The notes beneath the pieces were generated by a model. It saw only the letters and a program-made list of their open reading frames with translations. It did no database searches and was not told where the DNA came from. The translations under genes and the position numbers were made by a program. Positions 1 to 11,499 of a DNA stretch of 64,000 nt are shown piece by piece. Positions within the stretch are counted from its first letter, which is position 1. Each line of letters begins with the position of its first letter. The DNA is from Parelaphostrongylus tenuis (Eukaryota > Nematoda > Chromadorea > Rhabditida > Metastrongylidae), in contig JAHQIW010006941.1 in the NCBI GenBank assembly GCA_019055375.1, forward strand, positions 1 to 64,000, given 5' to 3'.

Positions 1-42
1 TTCTGATGAAGATAGTATTGCATGCATATGCCAATGCACATT

Positions 43-116
43 TGGTGCACTGACCGGAGAGCGAACCCGGATCGTCAGCGTGGCGTGCCATCGCTCTACC
101 ACGAAACCACCAATGC
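43..116 (-). tRNA. tRNA-Gly(GCC)-like unit, probably a pseudogene
   Basis: The minus strand reads as a 74-nt tRNA-like unit. The 5' acceptor strand is GCATTGG, there is a D-arm with GTGGTAGAGC, the anticodon position reads GCC, a T-arm contains GGGTTCG, and the 3' end is GTGCACCA. CCA is encoded in the DNA, which is not normal for a nuclear eukaryotic tRNA gene and suggests a reverse-transcribed origin. The base before the anticodon is C, not the invariant U33, and the acceptor pairing is imperfect. This copy is therefore probably not functional. The equivalent unit in the duplication is at 23462-23535. Confidence 0.6.
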
Positions 117-2189
117 ATTTAGTGGCGACTTTGCTACAACATACATACCTCAGGAGCCTGCTTCGCATTACTCATAGGGTGGTTCATTTCTAATAATTCC
201 AACTATTGATTGCATTTCATACAAGTTCTTTGTAGGTCTATCGATATCGGTGTCTTGATGTTGTCGTCCTATAATGTACGTATACCGGTTCTATTGCCCA
301 AGTTTACAGCTTGATCTACTACAGTGAACGAAAAGTCCTGCATGACAAAACGATAAGAAGAGCATTTTACTTACAAGAACAGATACAGATGGATCGTATG
401 GCTTGGTCTTGGAGTACGAGTTTAGATACAAAAGTGATCATTGTCGTGATCGGGCAGAGATTTTTTGAAGGGACCTCTTTTGTTAAACAAAAACTTTCCA
501 TTAGATTATTGATATTCGTTCGAAAGCTTACGTATCGGTGAATTCAGCAATTTGCTTTTCAGGTAACTTTTTACAGCGCTGTAGCATTCAATACTAAATG
601 TGTATCACAAGCGTCGCGCGTCATCGCAAAGATTTGTGTTGATTATTTGAAAATAATTTTTTTGTTTCATAGAGATCTCTGAGTTTTTTGTAGTGAAATT
701 GTTGAGGAGACACTGTTGCATCGTTATAGTGCTAAGGCTTTTCACTTTTTTTATATGTTGCCAAACAAACTCGGTACTCAGTTTTAATGTAAACGTAAGC
801 ACAAAAAGTATATGAACGTGTAGAGGAAATCTTCAAGCATTAGAGTTACATTCACCCTGACTTTTAGTCATAGAAAGTCTAAATTCAGTAACATAGATCG
901 CACCTCACAAGTGAATTGTGCCTGTGCGGTCTATCGATGGCAGCTATCGATCCGCAGCCATCACACACCTTAGCTGAATTATTTCCCTGCTGCAGTATCT
1001 TTTCAGAAAACATGCATAATGTTACAATCGCCGAAAGTTACGCTATTGAATGGTTACTAATATTCTAAGGGAAATGCTCTGTCATGCGAGGTAAAAGCGC
1101 AAAAAAGGCGTAGCGCGTGTAAAACACAAGTTTATTTATATACTACAGCATTGCAAGAAGGCCTAGCCGAGAAGAAAATAAATTTTTGAAATTCTCCCAA
1201 ATTTGTGCTTTCGAATGGTTACTGATGTCTTTGTAGAAATTCATCATGCGGCGAAAAGTTTCTAATTGAAAATCGCTGTCCGATGATGGATGTGATCCGC
1301 AATGTGATTGGAAGCCGAAATCGAAGATGCTGTTTCAAGAACAACCAAAGACGCTCTAGCAAAGCTGAACATTTACAGTTCTGCGACCGTTTGTCATTTG
1401 AAGAAACTCGAAATATGAAAAGCTCTCTAGCTGGGTGCGGCTCAAATTGCATGAAGAGTAGCAACATCTCCGCTGAAAATTTACTCTTTGCCTCTATTTG
1501 GAAACAGAAACAACCCTTACATCAATTCCACTGCCATCCTTGATTGAAACTGCATTCCGTCTGGCAACCGACATACAGCTTAGGATTGGGATAATTCCAA
1601 GCATATTTAAAGAAGCTCGCAGAAAAAAAAATGTTCGCTATAAGTTCCTCAACTTTGGCAGAGGGGATAATAAATAACATTATCTTCATTCTTCGAGAAT
1701 CTATCACATCAAGGATTTCTTCTCATTAAAAAAATAAAATTCTATAAAAGTAAGCTTATGTGCCCAGATTTGATCGGCAGATCCAATACATTTGCATAGC
1801 AACGCCTGGCCTCACGCTCCACAATCAGCTATTGCCAGCAATACAGGAATTAAATGAGATTGTTGATCGAAACCCCAATTGATCCACAGTACACATAAAG
1901 CCACTACTAGCCTAACCACCCACAATCACATTTCAAGCATCTCAACAGATAATTCTAGAGATATTCTTGAGCAGCTAAAGTGCTTCCGAAACTGCCTTTG
2001 GCTGTCTCTCAGTTCTTGAAATTCACTAATTTACTTACGCGGACACTTGGGAATTTAAATGACCCGCCTTACTGGTAATTCGAGCTCCAGCATAATTCCC
2101 ATTCGCTTCCCGCCAATGCAATTTTTGTCTATGATTATGGTCTATTTCGAACACGGTGACGACACGAAGTCCTTAGGTGATTCTGAACG

Positions 2190-3490
2190 CGCTTAACTTT
2201 GCGGATGCTCATGGTCGACGTTAGCCACAAACCCGTCCGCCCGTCGTTTGTAGCTTTGCGAGAGGAGTGTTTGCATCTTTTGAAGTCCACTACAGTGTTT
2301 TTCTCGCTCACCTGTCATCCCTTCTCTTCATTATGTGACCAGCCCATCTGTGTCTCACTATCAGCGTGTATATTTCTGAACCACGAAGGTGAGATAGGTT
2401 TATTGACGATCTGAGCTGCGCAAGCCGGCTAGACGATGCTAGTACCGAGTAGTATTTCAGAAGACATCCTTAAAGCGCTCAGTGAGCGATGCGCAGATTT
2501 TTTGACGTTGTTGCAGTGTTAGTCCACCTCTCCACTGCATAACAGAATATTGAGATTGTTAAATTGGAAGGGTGAGAACGGTGTTTGGGGTCAGCGTTAG
2601 TCGGTTTCTTCTTTGAAAAACCCGAAAACTGATCATGCTGCTCTCCTGTTGTCCAATTCCTCATTTATGTTGCTCTCCATGCTCATCAAACTTTCAAAGT
2701 ATGCGTACGAGGTGGTCTCCGTGATCAGAGGATCAAGCCGTTCACTTTTTTACTTTCGCACCATGAACTCTTTATTAATTCAGTCTTCGTCCTATTTATG
2801 CGTTGTGAAATCCTTTTTTTCACTTTGTTCAATGCACTGAGCATCGTCTCTACTTCACTGGTGATTTTCGAGAAAGTTACGACATTGCCCACTAAGTGAA
2901 AGATATGATCGGAGTTTTCTATCAGTGCGCACGCTACTCGTCCCAAATCGAGCGATTTGAACATCTATTGTAACACAGCAGTGAACAGCTTTAACGATAT
3001 AGTGTTGCATTGCCAGATTTTTTTCTAAGGCTATAATGAGGGGTCAATGCAAGGGCTGTATTTTCGTGCTGCAGTTTGGATAACAGTCTGCTGATGTTTG
3101 TATGTAAGACGGGTCTTCAACTCTCGACCGACGCTGATAAGACTGCTCAGGTTCCGATATTGTCAAGCGCTTTGTGATAGTGAATGAAGGTTAGAACAGG
3201 GTACATACAGCATTCCCAACAGTCTTTGATAACTCTTGGCACGACGTAAATGCGGTTCACGCAGCCGAATCCCTTGCAAAATCCAGCTTGCTCAAGTGGC
3301 TGTGCACATCTTCGTCAAACTTGCAGAGTACATTTAAAGAAGCATGCTGGACAGTAGTTGCGAAGATCCCTTCTGTCACCCGTTTTAGGTAGAATGACTG
3401 TGCGCGTCCTTCACTAGTCTGGAATTTTTTGTTTTCCTGAAAGTATGATGTCATGTGTTGCGATAAATTTGTGTAGACTGTGGCCACATG
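2190..3490 (-). mobile_element. RTE-type LINE relic (reverse transcriptase to C-terminus), copy A
   Basis: Minus-strand frames match the RTE-class polyprotein in order. Around 3480-3257, segments such as LSQHMTSYF and VLCKFDEDVHSHLSKLDFA correspond to the part of the reverse transcriptase before motif A. Around 2900-2770, HLVGNVVTFSKITSEVETML corresponds to the region just after the catalytic motif, with the expected FADD replaced by HLVG. Around 2540-2490 the tail of the protein reads WTNTATTSKNLRIAH. Many stops and frameshifts show it is dead. No 3' end or target duplication could be placed. Family knowledge is from strongylid RTE proteins; the frame order is seen directly. Confidence 0.6.
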
Positions 3491-4663
3491 CTTTAAGGAA
3501 ATCGGTAGTAATGTTATCAGGCCGCAAGATGTGTCACTTTTAATGCTTCAAATCGCAACTCAAACTTCTAAGGCTAGATTCCCGTGTGGTTTCTCATAAC
3601 AGGAGATTCCGAGATCCGGAACGAGGGTTGTAGAACGGAGAAGCTTGGTACAAAATTTTCAGCTATCAATTCCAAATCAAGCTACATGTAATAATAGTCT
3701 CATAATCATTCATCGCAGCATGTTGCGAAACGCAGTAGTTGCAGGATGTCGACGGCATTTCTTCAGATTAGGTCTTTTTTGTTTGTCTGTGATAATTTTT
3801 TTCTACCTCAGAAAATGTAAATCCCCCTGCAAAGATGTTTCACAGCCGGAATTTGTTATCAGGCTAGTTATATGTTGTAGTAAAGTCAAGCATTAATTCG
3901 TTTCTCTTTTCCAGAAACTCCTTGGTGGCAAAGATGTGGTCGAAATTTTTCATTAGGAGACTGATGTCAGTCTGATAAAGTTGCTAGCCCATCAATGAGT
4001 AGCTCATGGTCTTCGCTCAGGCTGCTTCTCAGATTAGTAGAAACTACTAGGGGATGAACCTCTTGCTGTGCTTCTCAATTCGACACCCAGAAGCACTTCC
4101 TAACCACTATTGAGGCGGTAACCATCAGAGTTTTATGTCACGAAATGACAAACTTGTAATTTGTTGGTAGGACACAGCTGCCCTTACAAAACCGTTAATT
4201 CTTTGGATCAACTTCAATTATTAGTTTTCGATAAAAGTGATGACCATGTGAAATTTCGCTCTCATTAATAAGGAAAAATGTATGAGCAAACCGAATTATA
4301 AGTTTGTGTGAGAAATTTAGCTAAACAAGAAGAAAGAAGGGTCATGGACATCATCGGAGACCATGAAGATCCATGAAGAAAACCTTTCTGTTATCCACAT
4401 AAAAATTAAAATCATACAGCTCCATTATATAACTTACTTGTTGTGATACTCTGGAAACCATCTGCAGGTAGGCCGTACCCCACATAAATTTTGTGGAGAG
4501 GTGATCTTTTGTGCGACGTCACTTTTTCCTTTGGACACACTACTCATATGAGCCGAGTGGAGATGTTTGTACCTGAGTGACAAATTGTGATAATAAAAAT
4601 TACCGATTGATGAGCATACAATCTGTTCAAAGCCTTGTCAAGGCAAGGAATTTCGTAAAATGC

Positions 4664-7275
4664 CTAAAAAATCTCGAACATCGGAAGATATAATGTAAAC
4701 GATGGAATTACGGATATATCACCTACAGAGAGCCCTAGTGGCTCATCTCGCACCTGCTGATGCAATACTGTTGAAGGAGTCCCATCGCTGATGTTGGCAG
4801 CAGGATCCGTTTTGATTCGTGGAGGGCTTGGATCTACTTGTGGTGGTCGTGGAGATCCAGCCGTATCGTTACTTCCTCCTCCCAGAGCCACTGTCTCAAA
4901 ATCTGCTCCAAAAGTACGTCATATGTGTGTAGCAAATATAATTAGGTAAAGAACGTATAAACCTCTTCTGGTAATAATCGGACAAAGGCATGTAATCCAA
5001 GGCCACCTGCTTGTTGCTGCATCATGTGCATTCGCATTTCGGTTTTATCGGTCTGGACTGAAGGAAAAGCTGCTCATTTAAACTGCCTGGCTAGGAAATA
5101 TTTATATCTAGTACAAAACTGAAGTTAATCTTTAATAGCTGATGTGATACGGATAAAAAATGCTTCGGTTGGCAACCATGCTTACCGTTTGCTACTACGG
5201 AAAGAGCCTGCTGCAAGTAGTAATATTGTTGTTCTGCTGCCGCAGAGTTTGGCAACATTTGTTTTGAGTTGAAGGATGATGCAGCAGAACTAAATGATAT
5301 AGAAGCAGTACCACTAGATAGAATCGGCTGCCGAAGTAACTATAATATAACTATAACATGTTAGTCATTCGAAAAACCCCACCTTATTTAGAGTTTTATG
5401 AGATCGGTCACCGGTCTTTGACATAGCATGATACGATAACATTCTGTGTGTATATAACATGTCTATAATATAACTTGTCTATAAGATGTTACTTTGTTCA
5501 TGAACTACACTTGCTGCTTTTCTAGTGAACATTGGTTCGTCAGTTGCCCTGTAGGAAGGAAAGTGTTGACCTTAACAAAAGCATAATCGAGCGTTTAGCA
5601 TTAGACATATATGTTCTCAACGGTCTAGGTGACATGATAAAGTTCGGAATCTTCAGATTGAACGCCATTCACAAATCTATGATCGCCATGTACACTACGC
5701 AAAGCTTCAACTGTGATTATGTTACTTTTCACTGTCACTATCCTTACAAACATTTACAACAACAAAGTCTATTATTTTTATAAGAGCTAATGAAGAAGCC
5801 GCACTAATCGAAAAATGATCCATACCTGTGAGGTAGGGACCGGTACTGAAACAGAAATAGAAAGTTGGGCAGCCATCGCAACAACATCAGCATGTAAAAC
5901 AACCGTAGAGCCAGTAAAACTAGGTGTATGGCGATCTGGTAACCGAGCAGAAATAGCGGCTCGAGCTTGCGCTTGTTGGTTCATATGGTGTGATGGTATT
6001 TGCCTAGATCATCTGATATATGGAATTGAGTTTTATTACAAACCAATAATATATAACCTAATAATGCCTGTGCCGGTGGACTCGTTATGCTGAGCTGACC
6101 AAGATAATGTTACTTCGTGCTGAATTACCATGGCTAACAACTGATGGAAGCTAAAAATAGTGAGAACCTTGGGCTGAAGAGTACACATATATATCGCAAA
6201 AAAATTTTGCACTGTGTAACGACATCAACAACTATTGTATTAATGTTGAATACGAGATCTGTCTGAGAGAATAAAAACACTGACTCGACATATCGGTGAA
6301 CTTCTTTAAAGCAATTACGTACGCGCTCTATTGCCTCTGCGATATCTGTAAATATCGAATGCATGGGGGGACTGAACCCTCACAAACTAATCAAAACTAC
6401 ACCTTTACTATGGGTCGGAACTTTGCAAAGTGAGAATATATTGAAAGCAGAAAGAACGAAGATACAGCTCTCGGCGTTGTTCAATTCCTGAGGCATGTGC
6501 TATGTATTCAACTTTACAAAACATCGTTAAAGGTATGTGGATTATATTCGATTTCACATTGGTCTACTAATGTATCAAGTAGCTGTTGCAATCCTTTTAG
6601 ATAGGTATGGTACAAATTTGCAGATTCCGAAAAGATGCAAGATATGTGAGCCTGGGACGGGTCACCGGAGTTAAGAGCACTTGTTTGTTGCGGGTCACCT
6701 CTAACCACTGCGCCATACGCGCCTTGCGTATGGCCACAGTGGTATTGAGAGCTCTGAAACTCTTTCTTCTAATATTTACCATGGAAAACTAGAAGACAAG
6801 AAAAGTTTTTGCCTCCTTAAACATTTGAAGTACGACTTCATCCCTATGCAAAGTTAAAATTCAACTGCGCATTTTCAAAATACTACACTTTTTATGATAG
6901 TTTCGTTGTCCAACGCTACCGCTGTTACATTCAATCTATTTTTAGAAACAAAACCATTCAATTAGTTAGAATTACGGCCTGCATAATACAGATTCGCTGA
7001 ATAAATGTAGCAAGAAAGTAAGCTTAAACGTCTATATAATTGCGGTTGAAATTTGAGTTGCTCATGGAGCATCTTATTCATGGAGATTTCTTGAGAAGAA
7101 GACAACATACAATGTTAAATCCTTCGAGTTTTTGGACAGCGGATAAACTCTGCTTGTGGAGTCTGACTGACACTTGTTGACAGGGTCGGAGTCACACCAC
7201 CATGAGCCAGTCTCTTATGGTAAAGTTGAGTAGCTGCTAAAGAGCGGGAATACTGCACTCCCAGGTTAAAAAAAT
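4664..7275 (-). CDS. Unrecognised multi-exon gene, 3' portion (at least six exons)
   Basis: I do not recognise the protein. Six minus-strand exon islands have compatible splice phases. Exon a has acceptor TTTCAG at 7275 and an unclear donor near 7150 (FFNLGVQYSRSLAATQ). Exon b is 6518-6651 (NLYHTYLKGLQQLLDTLV), donor GTAAAG, ending in phase 2. Exon c is 5826-6003 (MNQQAQARAAISARL), donor GTATGG. Exon d is 5186-5339 (QQYYYLQQALSVVAN), donor GTAAGC, phase 1. Exon e is 4963-5057 (MRMHMMQQQAGGLGLHAF), donor GTTTAT, phase 0. The last exon begins near 4902 and stops at 4664 (RIKTDPAANISDG). Exons b-c, c-d and d-e join in frame. The protein is rich in Gln, Ser and Ala, as in transcription-related proteins, but no domain is visible. 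If the last exon uses the same acceptor as copy B (GAGCAG), a one-base loss near 4893 shifts the frame; using TTTGAG instead restores it. The 5' end was not found. Confidence 0.5.
6465..6728 (-). repeat. SINE head and tail bracketing candidate exon b
   Basis: On the minus strand, 6728-6690 matches the tRNA-like head of the SINE seen at 12651 (GGCGCAGTGGTTAGAGGTG). 6515-6465 matches its conserved tail (CTCAGG...ACAACGCCGAGAGCT). The middle of the SINE is replaced by about 170 bp with an open frame, which is the candidate exon b of the host gene. Either an old SINE was replaced internally, or a short element with SINE ends carries this segment. Confidence 0.55.
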
Positions 7276-7974
7276 CTGAAATGAGAGATATCACGGGTTT
7301 AATATGCTGTAATTCAAGTTTGTTTGAACATTCTGTCAAGTTGTCACATTGACTCTAAACACTTTGAGGTACCTTTGATCACATTTTACTTGAGTTCGGC
7401 ATCGTCTGGGTTTGGAAGCCTGTACGTAAAATAATATCATAAAGATTTCTGAAGCAGTAAATTACTCAGTACTCTTTCTTTCTAAAGTCTTGATTCAAGT
7501 TATTTAGTAGCTCAATGCATAGTAAAACAAAAGCAGAAAAGCACTGCAGTGCAAGAGAACAGTTGTTTGATTGATTCACAAATTTTCGCTCAGATACGCG
7601 TACGCAGCTTCATACTGGAAGCTCAGAATTAGCGTTATGCCATTAGTATATTAGCACTTTGTATTGCCGAAACAATGATTGCCAAAATGTTAACGCAGAA
7701 GTGTAGCAACACAGAAAAAAATTAGTCTTCATTTTTTATGTCAACAGCTTGCTGTTAAGAACTCTTACTGAAGCGTTGTGACGTCACCTAGATGCAGATC
7801 GAATCCATTGACATCACGACTAGGGTCGACATCAGACGGCATATTGAAACTTGAGCGCGATCTTGAAAAAAACACTCGAAACGAAAGGTATAATTGCAAA
7901 ATATTTGCCAATTTTATTAGGCCTTCTCATTTCTGTCACTAGAGCGATAAAGACGAATTCCAACTCCTTGTCCA

Positions 7975-8440
7975 AATCAATTTACGCCAAGGGCTATGTT
8001 CCGCACCTTTTGAAACGGGGCCGAGCCGATTCACTGAGACTTGCTGTCAGCCAGACAGACGATCAACGCCAAGTGCTATTTTGAGCATCTGGACTGCTGC
8101 ATTCTAACCCTGTCAGGTCAATGCCGCCTTAATCTCATTATGCTTCAAGACAACTTAAAGCTGCATGCCGCCAAAGTGACAAAGAAAAGTTCACTGAACG
8201 GTGCTGGTAGTTGCTGAATCATCCGCCGTACAGTCGTGACTTATCGCCGTCTGACTACCACCCATTCAGGTATTCGGGACACTTCTGAGCAAGAAGAAGT
8301 TTCAAGACATCAATCATTTGCATCGAAGACTGACAACTCTATTTAGATCCATTGATGTCAACTTCTATAAGCGAGATACTGATTTGTTGACTGACAGATG
8401 GCAAAAATGTATTCGAGCTGATGACGCATACTTTGAATAG
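7975..8440 (+). pseudogene. mariner-family transposase relic (C-terminal half)
   Basis: Joining several frames by eye gives the C-terminal half of a mariner (IS630-Tc1-mariner) transposase. Visible blocks are GYVPHLL near 7996, LQDNLKLHAAKVTKK near 8142, SRDLSPSDYHPF near 8232, and FLSKKKFQDI near 8284 leading to TDRWQKCIRADDAYFE before the stop at about 8440. LQDNLKLHAAK stands where the family has a DNARPH-type motif. The third acidic residue region SPSDYHPF is retained, as expected for a DD34D enzyme. The segment with the second catalytic Asp appears deleted between about 8090 and 8110, and the frame shifts repeatedly. No inverted terminal repeats were confirmed. Confidence 0.75.
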
Positions 8441-9590
8441 TGTTGTCGAGTAATATTAATTACTTCTTGTCAATAAATTTGTCAATTGCTGTAATGCCAG
8501 AACTTATGACAAGACCTAATAAATGAGAATTTAAAGGTATTAGAATATACCAAGAATTGCAATTATTCGATTTTTGTTCTTACATACATATAATCTCAAG
8601 CCATTTTATGGTCTAAATGACAATTTTTAACCTCTTCTTCTTTATAAGGTGCCCAAGTTTTTAGATAACGTGATTTTTTATGAAACATCATTGGGGTATT
8701 AACCGAGTGTGATATAAATTAAACAAATTTTTTATACAATAAGAAAGCAACAACGACCAGATTAAGGTGAAACATTGCTCAAGACGTATAGAATACGCAG
8801 TAAATATTTGCTGGTTCGCAGAAGAACTAGTTCATTCTTACTCTAATGACGGACTAAGTACACAAGATATCAGATTGGCAATGGATGAGGTGCACTTACA
8901 ACGGTAGAAAACTCCCATCGTGCACATTCATTTGAAAGCTGAATGCATTTGTAAAGGTATTTATAATGATTATGTCTTCACTTCATATTAAGCCATTAAG
9001 TCTCTCATCTTTCGCGATCAGGAAATCGGTAACAGTGGAATCAAATGAGATCACTTCCATCAATCTACGCTATAGCGTCGTAGTTAGGCTATCTTAACAC
9101 TCGGAAGGGGACCGGCACCATTACCATTCAGCATCTATAACAATGACGAAAATCTCGAAATAATAGTCGGATTCATATGCAAAAAAGCTCGGAGTCTTTG
9201 GTGGAACATGGGCGCGAGAAATGAATCGAAATAGTTAAGTGCTGTGATCTACGCAACGAAAATGAGTGGAGGTGGTGTATGAGAAAAGAAAGCAATTACA
9301 GACTTATAAACACGCCTCTCAGAAGTTGTGTCTATCCATCGAAAACAGTCAATGTGAGCATGAAGCCTTGCCCAAAATAGGTGATAATTGGGTTCTGCTC
9401 TGTTGAGGAACAAATGAAGAAAACGACCCTTTTCGCTAAAAGACCTTCCGTTACACTCTTAGTAATCAATCGAAGGCCTGAATCTCTGGCTACTGTGCTA
9501 CATAGCTATTCTTTGAAAAAGCCTTTTAAGCGCTGTAACAGAAAAGAAACATTTGTGTTTCATATACGCATTTTTCTCGCAGGACAGAGC
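8440..9590. other. No recognisable gene
   Basis: A+T-rich sequence with short frames only. I see no conserved motif, tRNA or tandem repeat. The right part (from about 9470) resembles 49640-49770 and belongs to the dispersed repeat that also flanks the Penelope-like copies. Confidence 0.4.
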
Positions 9591-9592
9591 TC

Positions 9593-9850
9593 CTTCATTA
9601 GAATATCAGTGATCATTCGATAGCGTGAGATTCAACGTTTCTAACGCTGTGCTTTTTTTTTTTTTTTGAAATATCCTTTCACTGCAGTGTAGAGGGGAAA
9701 ATAGCAAGGACTCACATAAGCGGGATGTGCTTTTCGGCTAATCTAAGGGCCGTGAGGAAGGCGGCGTAGGCGAGAGGTGGACTGCCGAGATTTCAGCACG
9801 ACAATCGATCCGTGACGCCAATGCGTTGTACATTTAAAGTTCGATTTTTC
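9593..9850. repeat. Repeat flanking PLE copy 1 (also at 27999-28221 and about 49700-49780)
   Basis: The block starting ATTCGATAGCGTGAGATTCAA and running through GGCCGTGAGGAAGGCGGCGTAGG recurs before PLE copy 2 at 27999-28221. A weaker third copy is near 49720. Because both PLEs have it on the left, it is either part of a longer element or the host repeat that was duplicated together with the PLE. Confidence 0.65.
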
Positions 9851-9898
9851 TGATTTTCTTTTTTAAGCCAGACATGAGGTATTACAATAAACTTTATT

Positions 9899-9952
9899 TG
9901 ACAGCTGACGTTTCGGCGGTTCGCCTTTTTCAGAGCCTGAAAAGGTCAAATT
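9899..9952 (-). ncRNA. Hammerhead-ribozyme-like motif, left repeat of PLE copy 1 (mutated core)
   Basis: The minus strand reads CTGAAAA, then a GGC-GAACC-GCC hairpin, then GAAACGTCAG. This is the minimal hammerhead layout with the core CUGANGA changed to CUGAAAA. The 5' strand that would form stem III reads TGACC where TGACG is needed. Probably inactive. Minimal hammerheads in the flanking repeats of Penelope-like elements are established for metazoans. Confidence 0.5.
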
Positions 9953-11381
9953 GTCCGCAATCCAATCAGTCCAACACCTTCATTACTCCTTTAGAAAAAA
10001 TCACCGGACCTAGATCAATCGCATCAAACACAACATCAACTCTCAACATACTCACCGCTTTTTATTTGTGGAACAAGTGGAGACCACCGGAAGGAGATCA
10101 CATAGGCTCGTGATGCACCTTACCAATCAAAACAATAGTCTTATATACAACGAATAAGCATCTCGAAGATGCTTCATTTTACCGATCATCTTCTGTAAAG
10201 GAATTCAAAAGGCAAAACCGCAAATCAAACAATGAGTGGGTCCGTACGGCAAAAGCGGCAGGCTTAAGACCATCTATCATCAGTCACATAAAAATCCAAT
10301 TGCCGACATGTCCCGTCTTATACTTGCTTATAAGAACACAAGTTAGTACCCACTGATGATCTAATGTTTAACGATCCATCTATATTCAAAGTTAGACCTA
10401 TCATCAGCTGTGCAGGCGGACCGACGGATAGGATAGCATGGTTCTTAACTTTTGATAACATCCCAGTTGCTAGGATACATTCCAGCCTATCTGACGATCA
10501 CTCAGATGCTCCTGGATCGTCTACGTAACGCGAACCCGAACAACGCGTACGTAATGGAGTCATTCGACGTCACTGCTTTATATACCAACGTGTCGAATGA
10601 CTCCGCACTGATCTCTCTTCTCATCCCTCACATACGAAAAAGGCGCTAGTAAAAAACATGTTTCGAACAGCAGCTCATGTATGTACCGAGGAGGAGCAGA
10701 GAGTAGAATCCGTGAAACTGGCTCGGGAAATGGCCACTTCCAATGCATACCGATTTGTGGCCCCTCGGCGTAGGTTTAGAGAAAAGAGTACGCCTCCGAA
10801 CGAAAACTCGAAAGAAAGGAAAGTCCCGTTCATCCTCCCGTTCTTTTCAAATGAGATTAGTACAGCTAAAGAACGCTGTCTGGAGAGAACGGGTTTAGAG
10901 AAATTGGCCATTATTAAAATACCACCGAATACTCCAAAACGCCAACTAGTTAGCTGACAGACTTCTCAATAGATGGAACATCCCGCTAGGTACGCATAGA
11001 GCACAGAAACACGACGGAGCTGATTTTGAAATCGAAGTCACCATCCTTGCACAGGAACAAAAAACATCAGCGCGAAAAATTCTAGAAGCACTTTGGATTA
11101 ACACCACCAATCCAACTATTAACCGCAGGGAGGAATACCTCGCTATCACTCGTGATTTGAGTCAGTAAATAAGACTGTTGTTTTGATGGGTACGGTGCAT
11201 TACGAGCCTACGCGATCTGCTTCCGGTGATGGACTCCACTTGAATCATTCGGTGGAACACATATAAAAAGCGGTAAGTATGTTGAGAGTTGATTTTGTGC
11301 TTGATGCTATTGAAATCTAGGTCTGGTGAATTTTTTTCAAAGGAGTAATGGAGGTGTTTGGCTTATTTGATTGCGAACAGT

Positions 11382-11428
11382 TTGACCTCTTGAGGCTCTG
11401 AAGAAGGCGAACTGCCGAAACGTCAGCT
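11382..11428 (+). ncRNA. Hammerhead-ribozyme-like motif, right repeat of PLE copy 1
   Basis: CTGAAGA, a GGC-GAACT-GCC hairpin and GAAACGTCA match the catalytic core order of a minimal hammerhead (CUGANGA, stem II, GAAA). The upstream stem III partner reads TGACC, giving one mismatch to CGTCA. Stem I is almost absent, which in this class is thought to require dimer formation. Confidence 0.55.
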
Positions 11429-11499
11429 GTCAAGTAAAGTTTATTGTAATACCTCGTATTTGTCTTAAAAAAGAAAATCAGGAATTATATTGAAGCATG

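Larger units (their letters stand above)
1..5218. repeat. Segmental duplication copy A (direct, partner 23446-27996)
   Basis: From the window edge to about 5218 the sequence aligns, in the same orientation and order, with 23446-27996. Matching landmarks are the inverted tRNA-Gly-like unit, the block around 900-1000, the RTE LINE relic and the last exons of a minus-strand gene. Copy A has about 445 bp (roughly 2505-2950) and about 200 bp (roughly 210-415) that are absent from copy B. Copy A runs off the left edge, so the true start is unknown. Its right end falls inside an exon of the minus-strand gene, which continues only in this copy. By eye the copies are around 85-90% identical, so the duplication is not recent. 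Blocks not described separately (150-2000 and 3900-4650) hold no feature I recognise beyond this duplication. Confidence 0.85.
9851..11482 (+). mobile_element. Penelope-like element copy 1 (internally deleted) with inverted terminal repeats
   Basis: The ends are inverted repeats of roughly 310 bp (9851-10165 and 11159-11482). Between them lies a decayed reverse transcriptase reading forward. TCPVLYLLIRT is near 10310, and AYVMESFDVTALYTNVSND at 10550-10610 contains the motif A Asp. After SNDSA the sequence jumps to the later HTKKALVKNM-type block near 10640. Compared with copy 2, about 465 bp carrying motifs B and C is therefore deleted. A second deletion near 10955 removes most of the GIY-YIG endonuclease region. 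RT type and the endonuclease downstream of it are typical of Penelope-like elements. Confidence 0.8.

Noticed and set aside
1219..1543. Overlapping frames on both strands conserved in copies A and B
   Set aside because: Conservation follows from the segmental duplication. Copy B breaks both frames and no splice signals or domain support coding.
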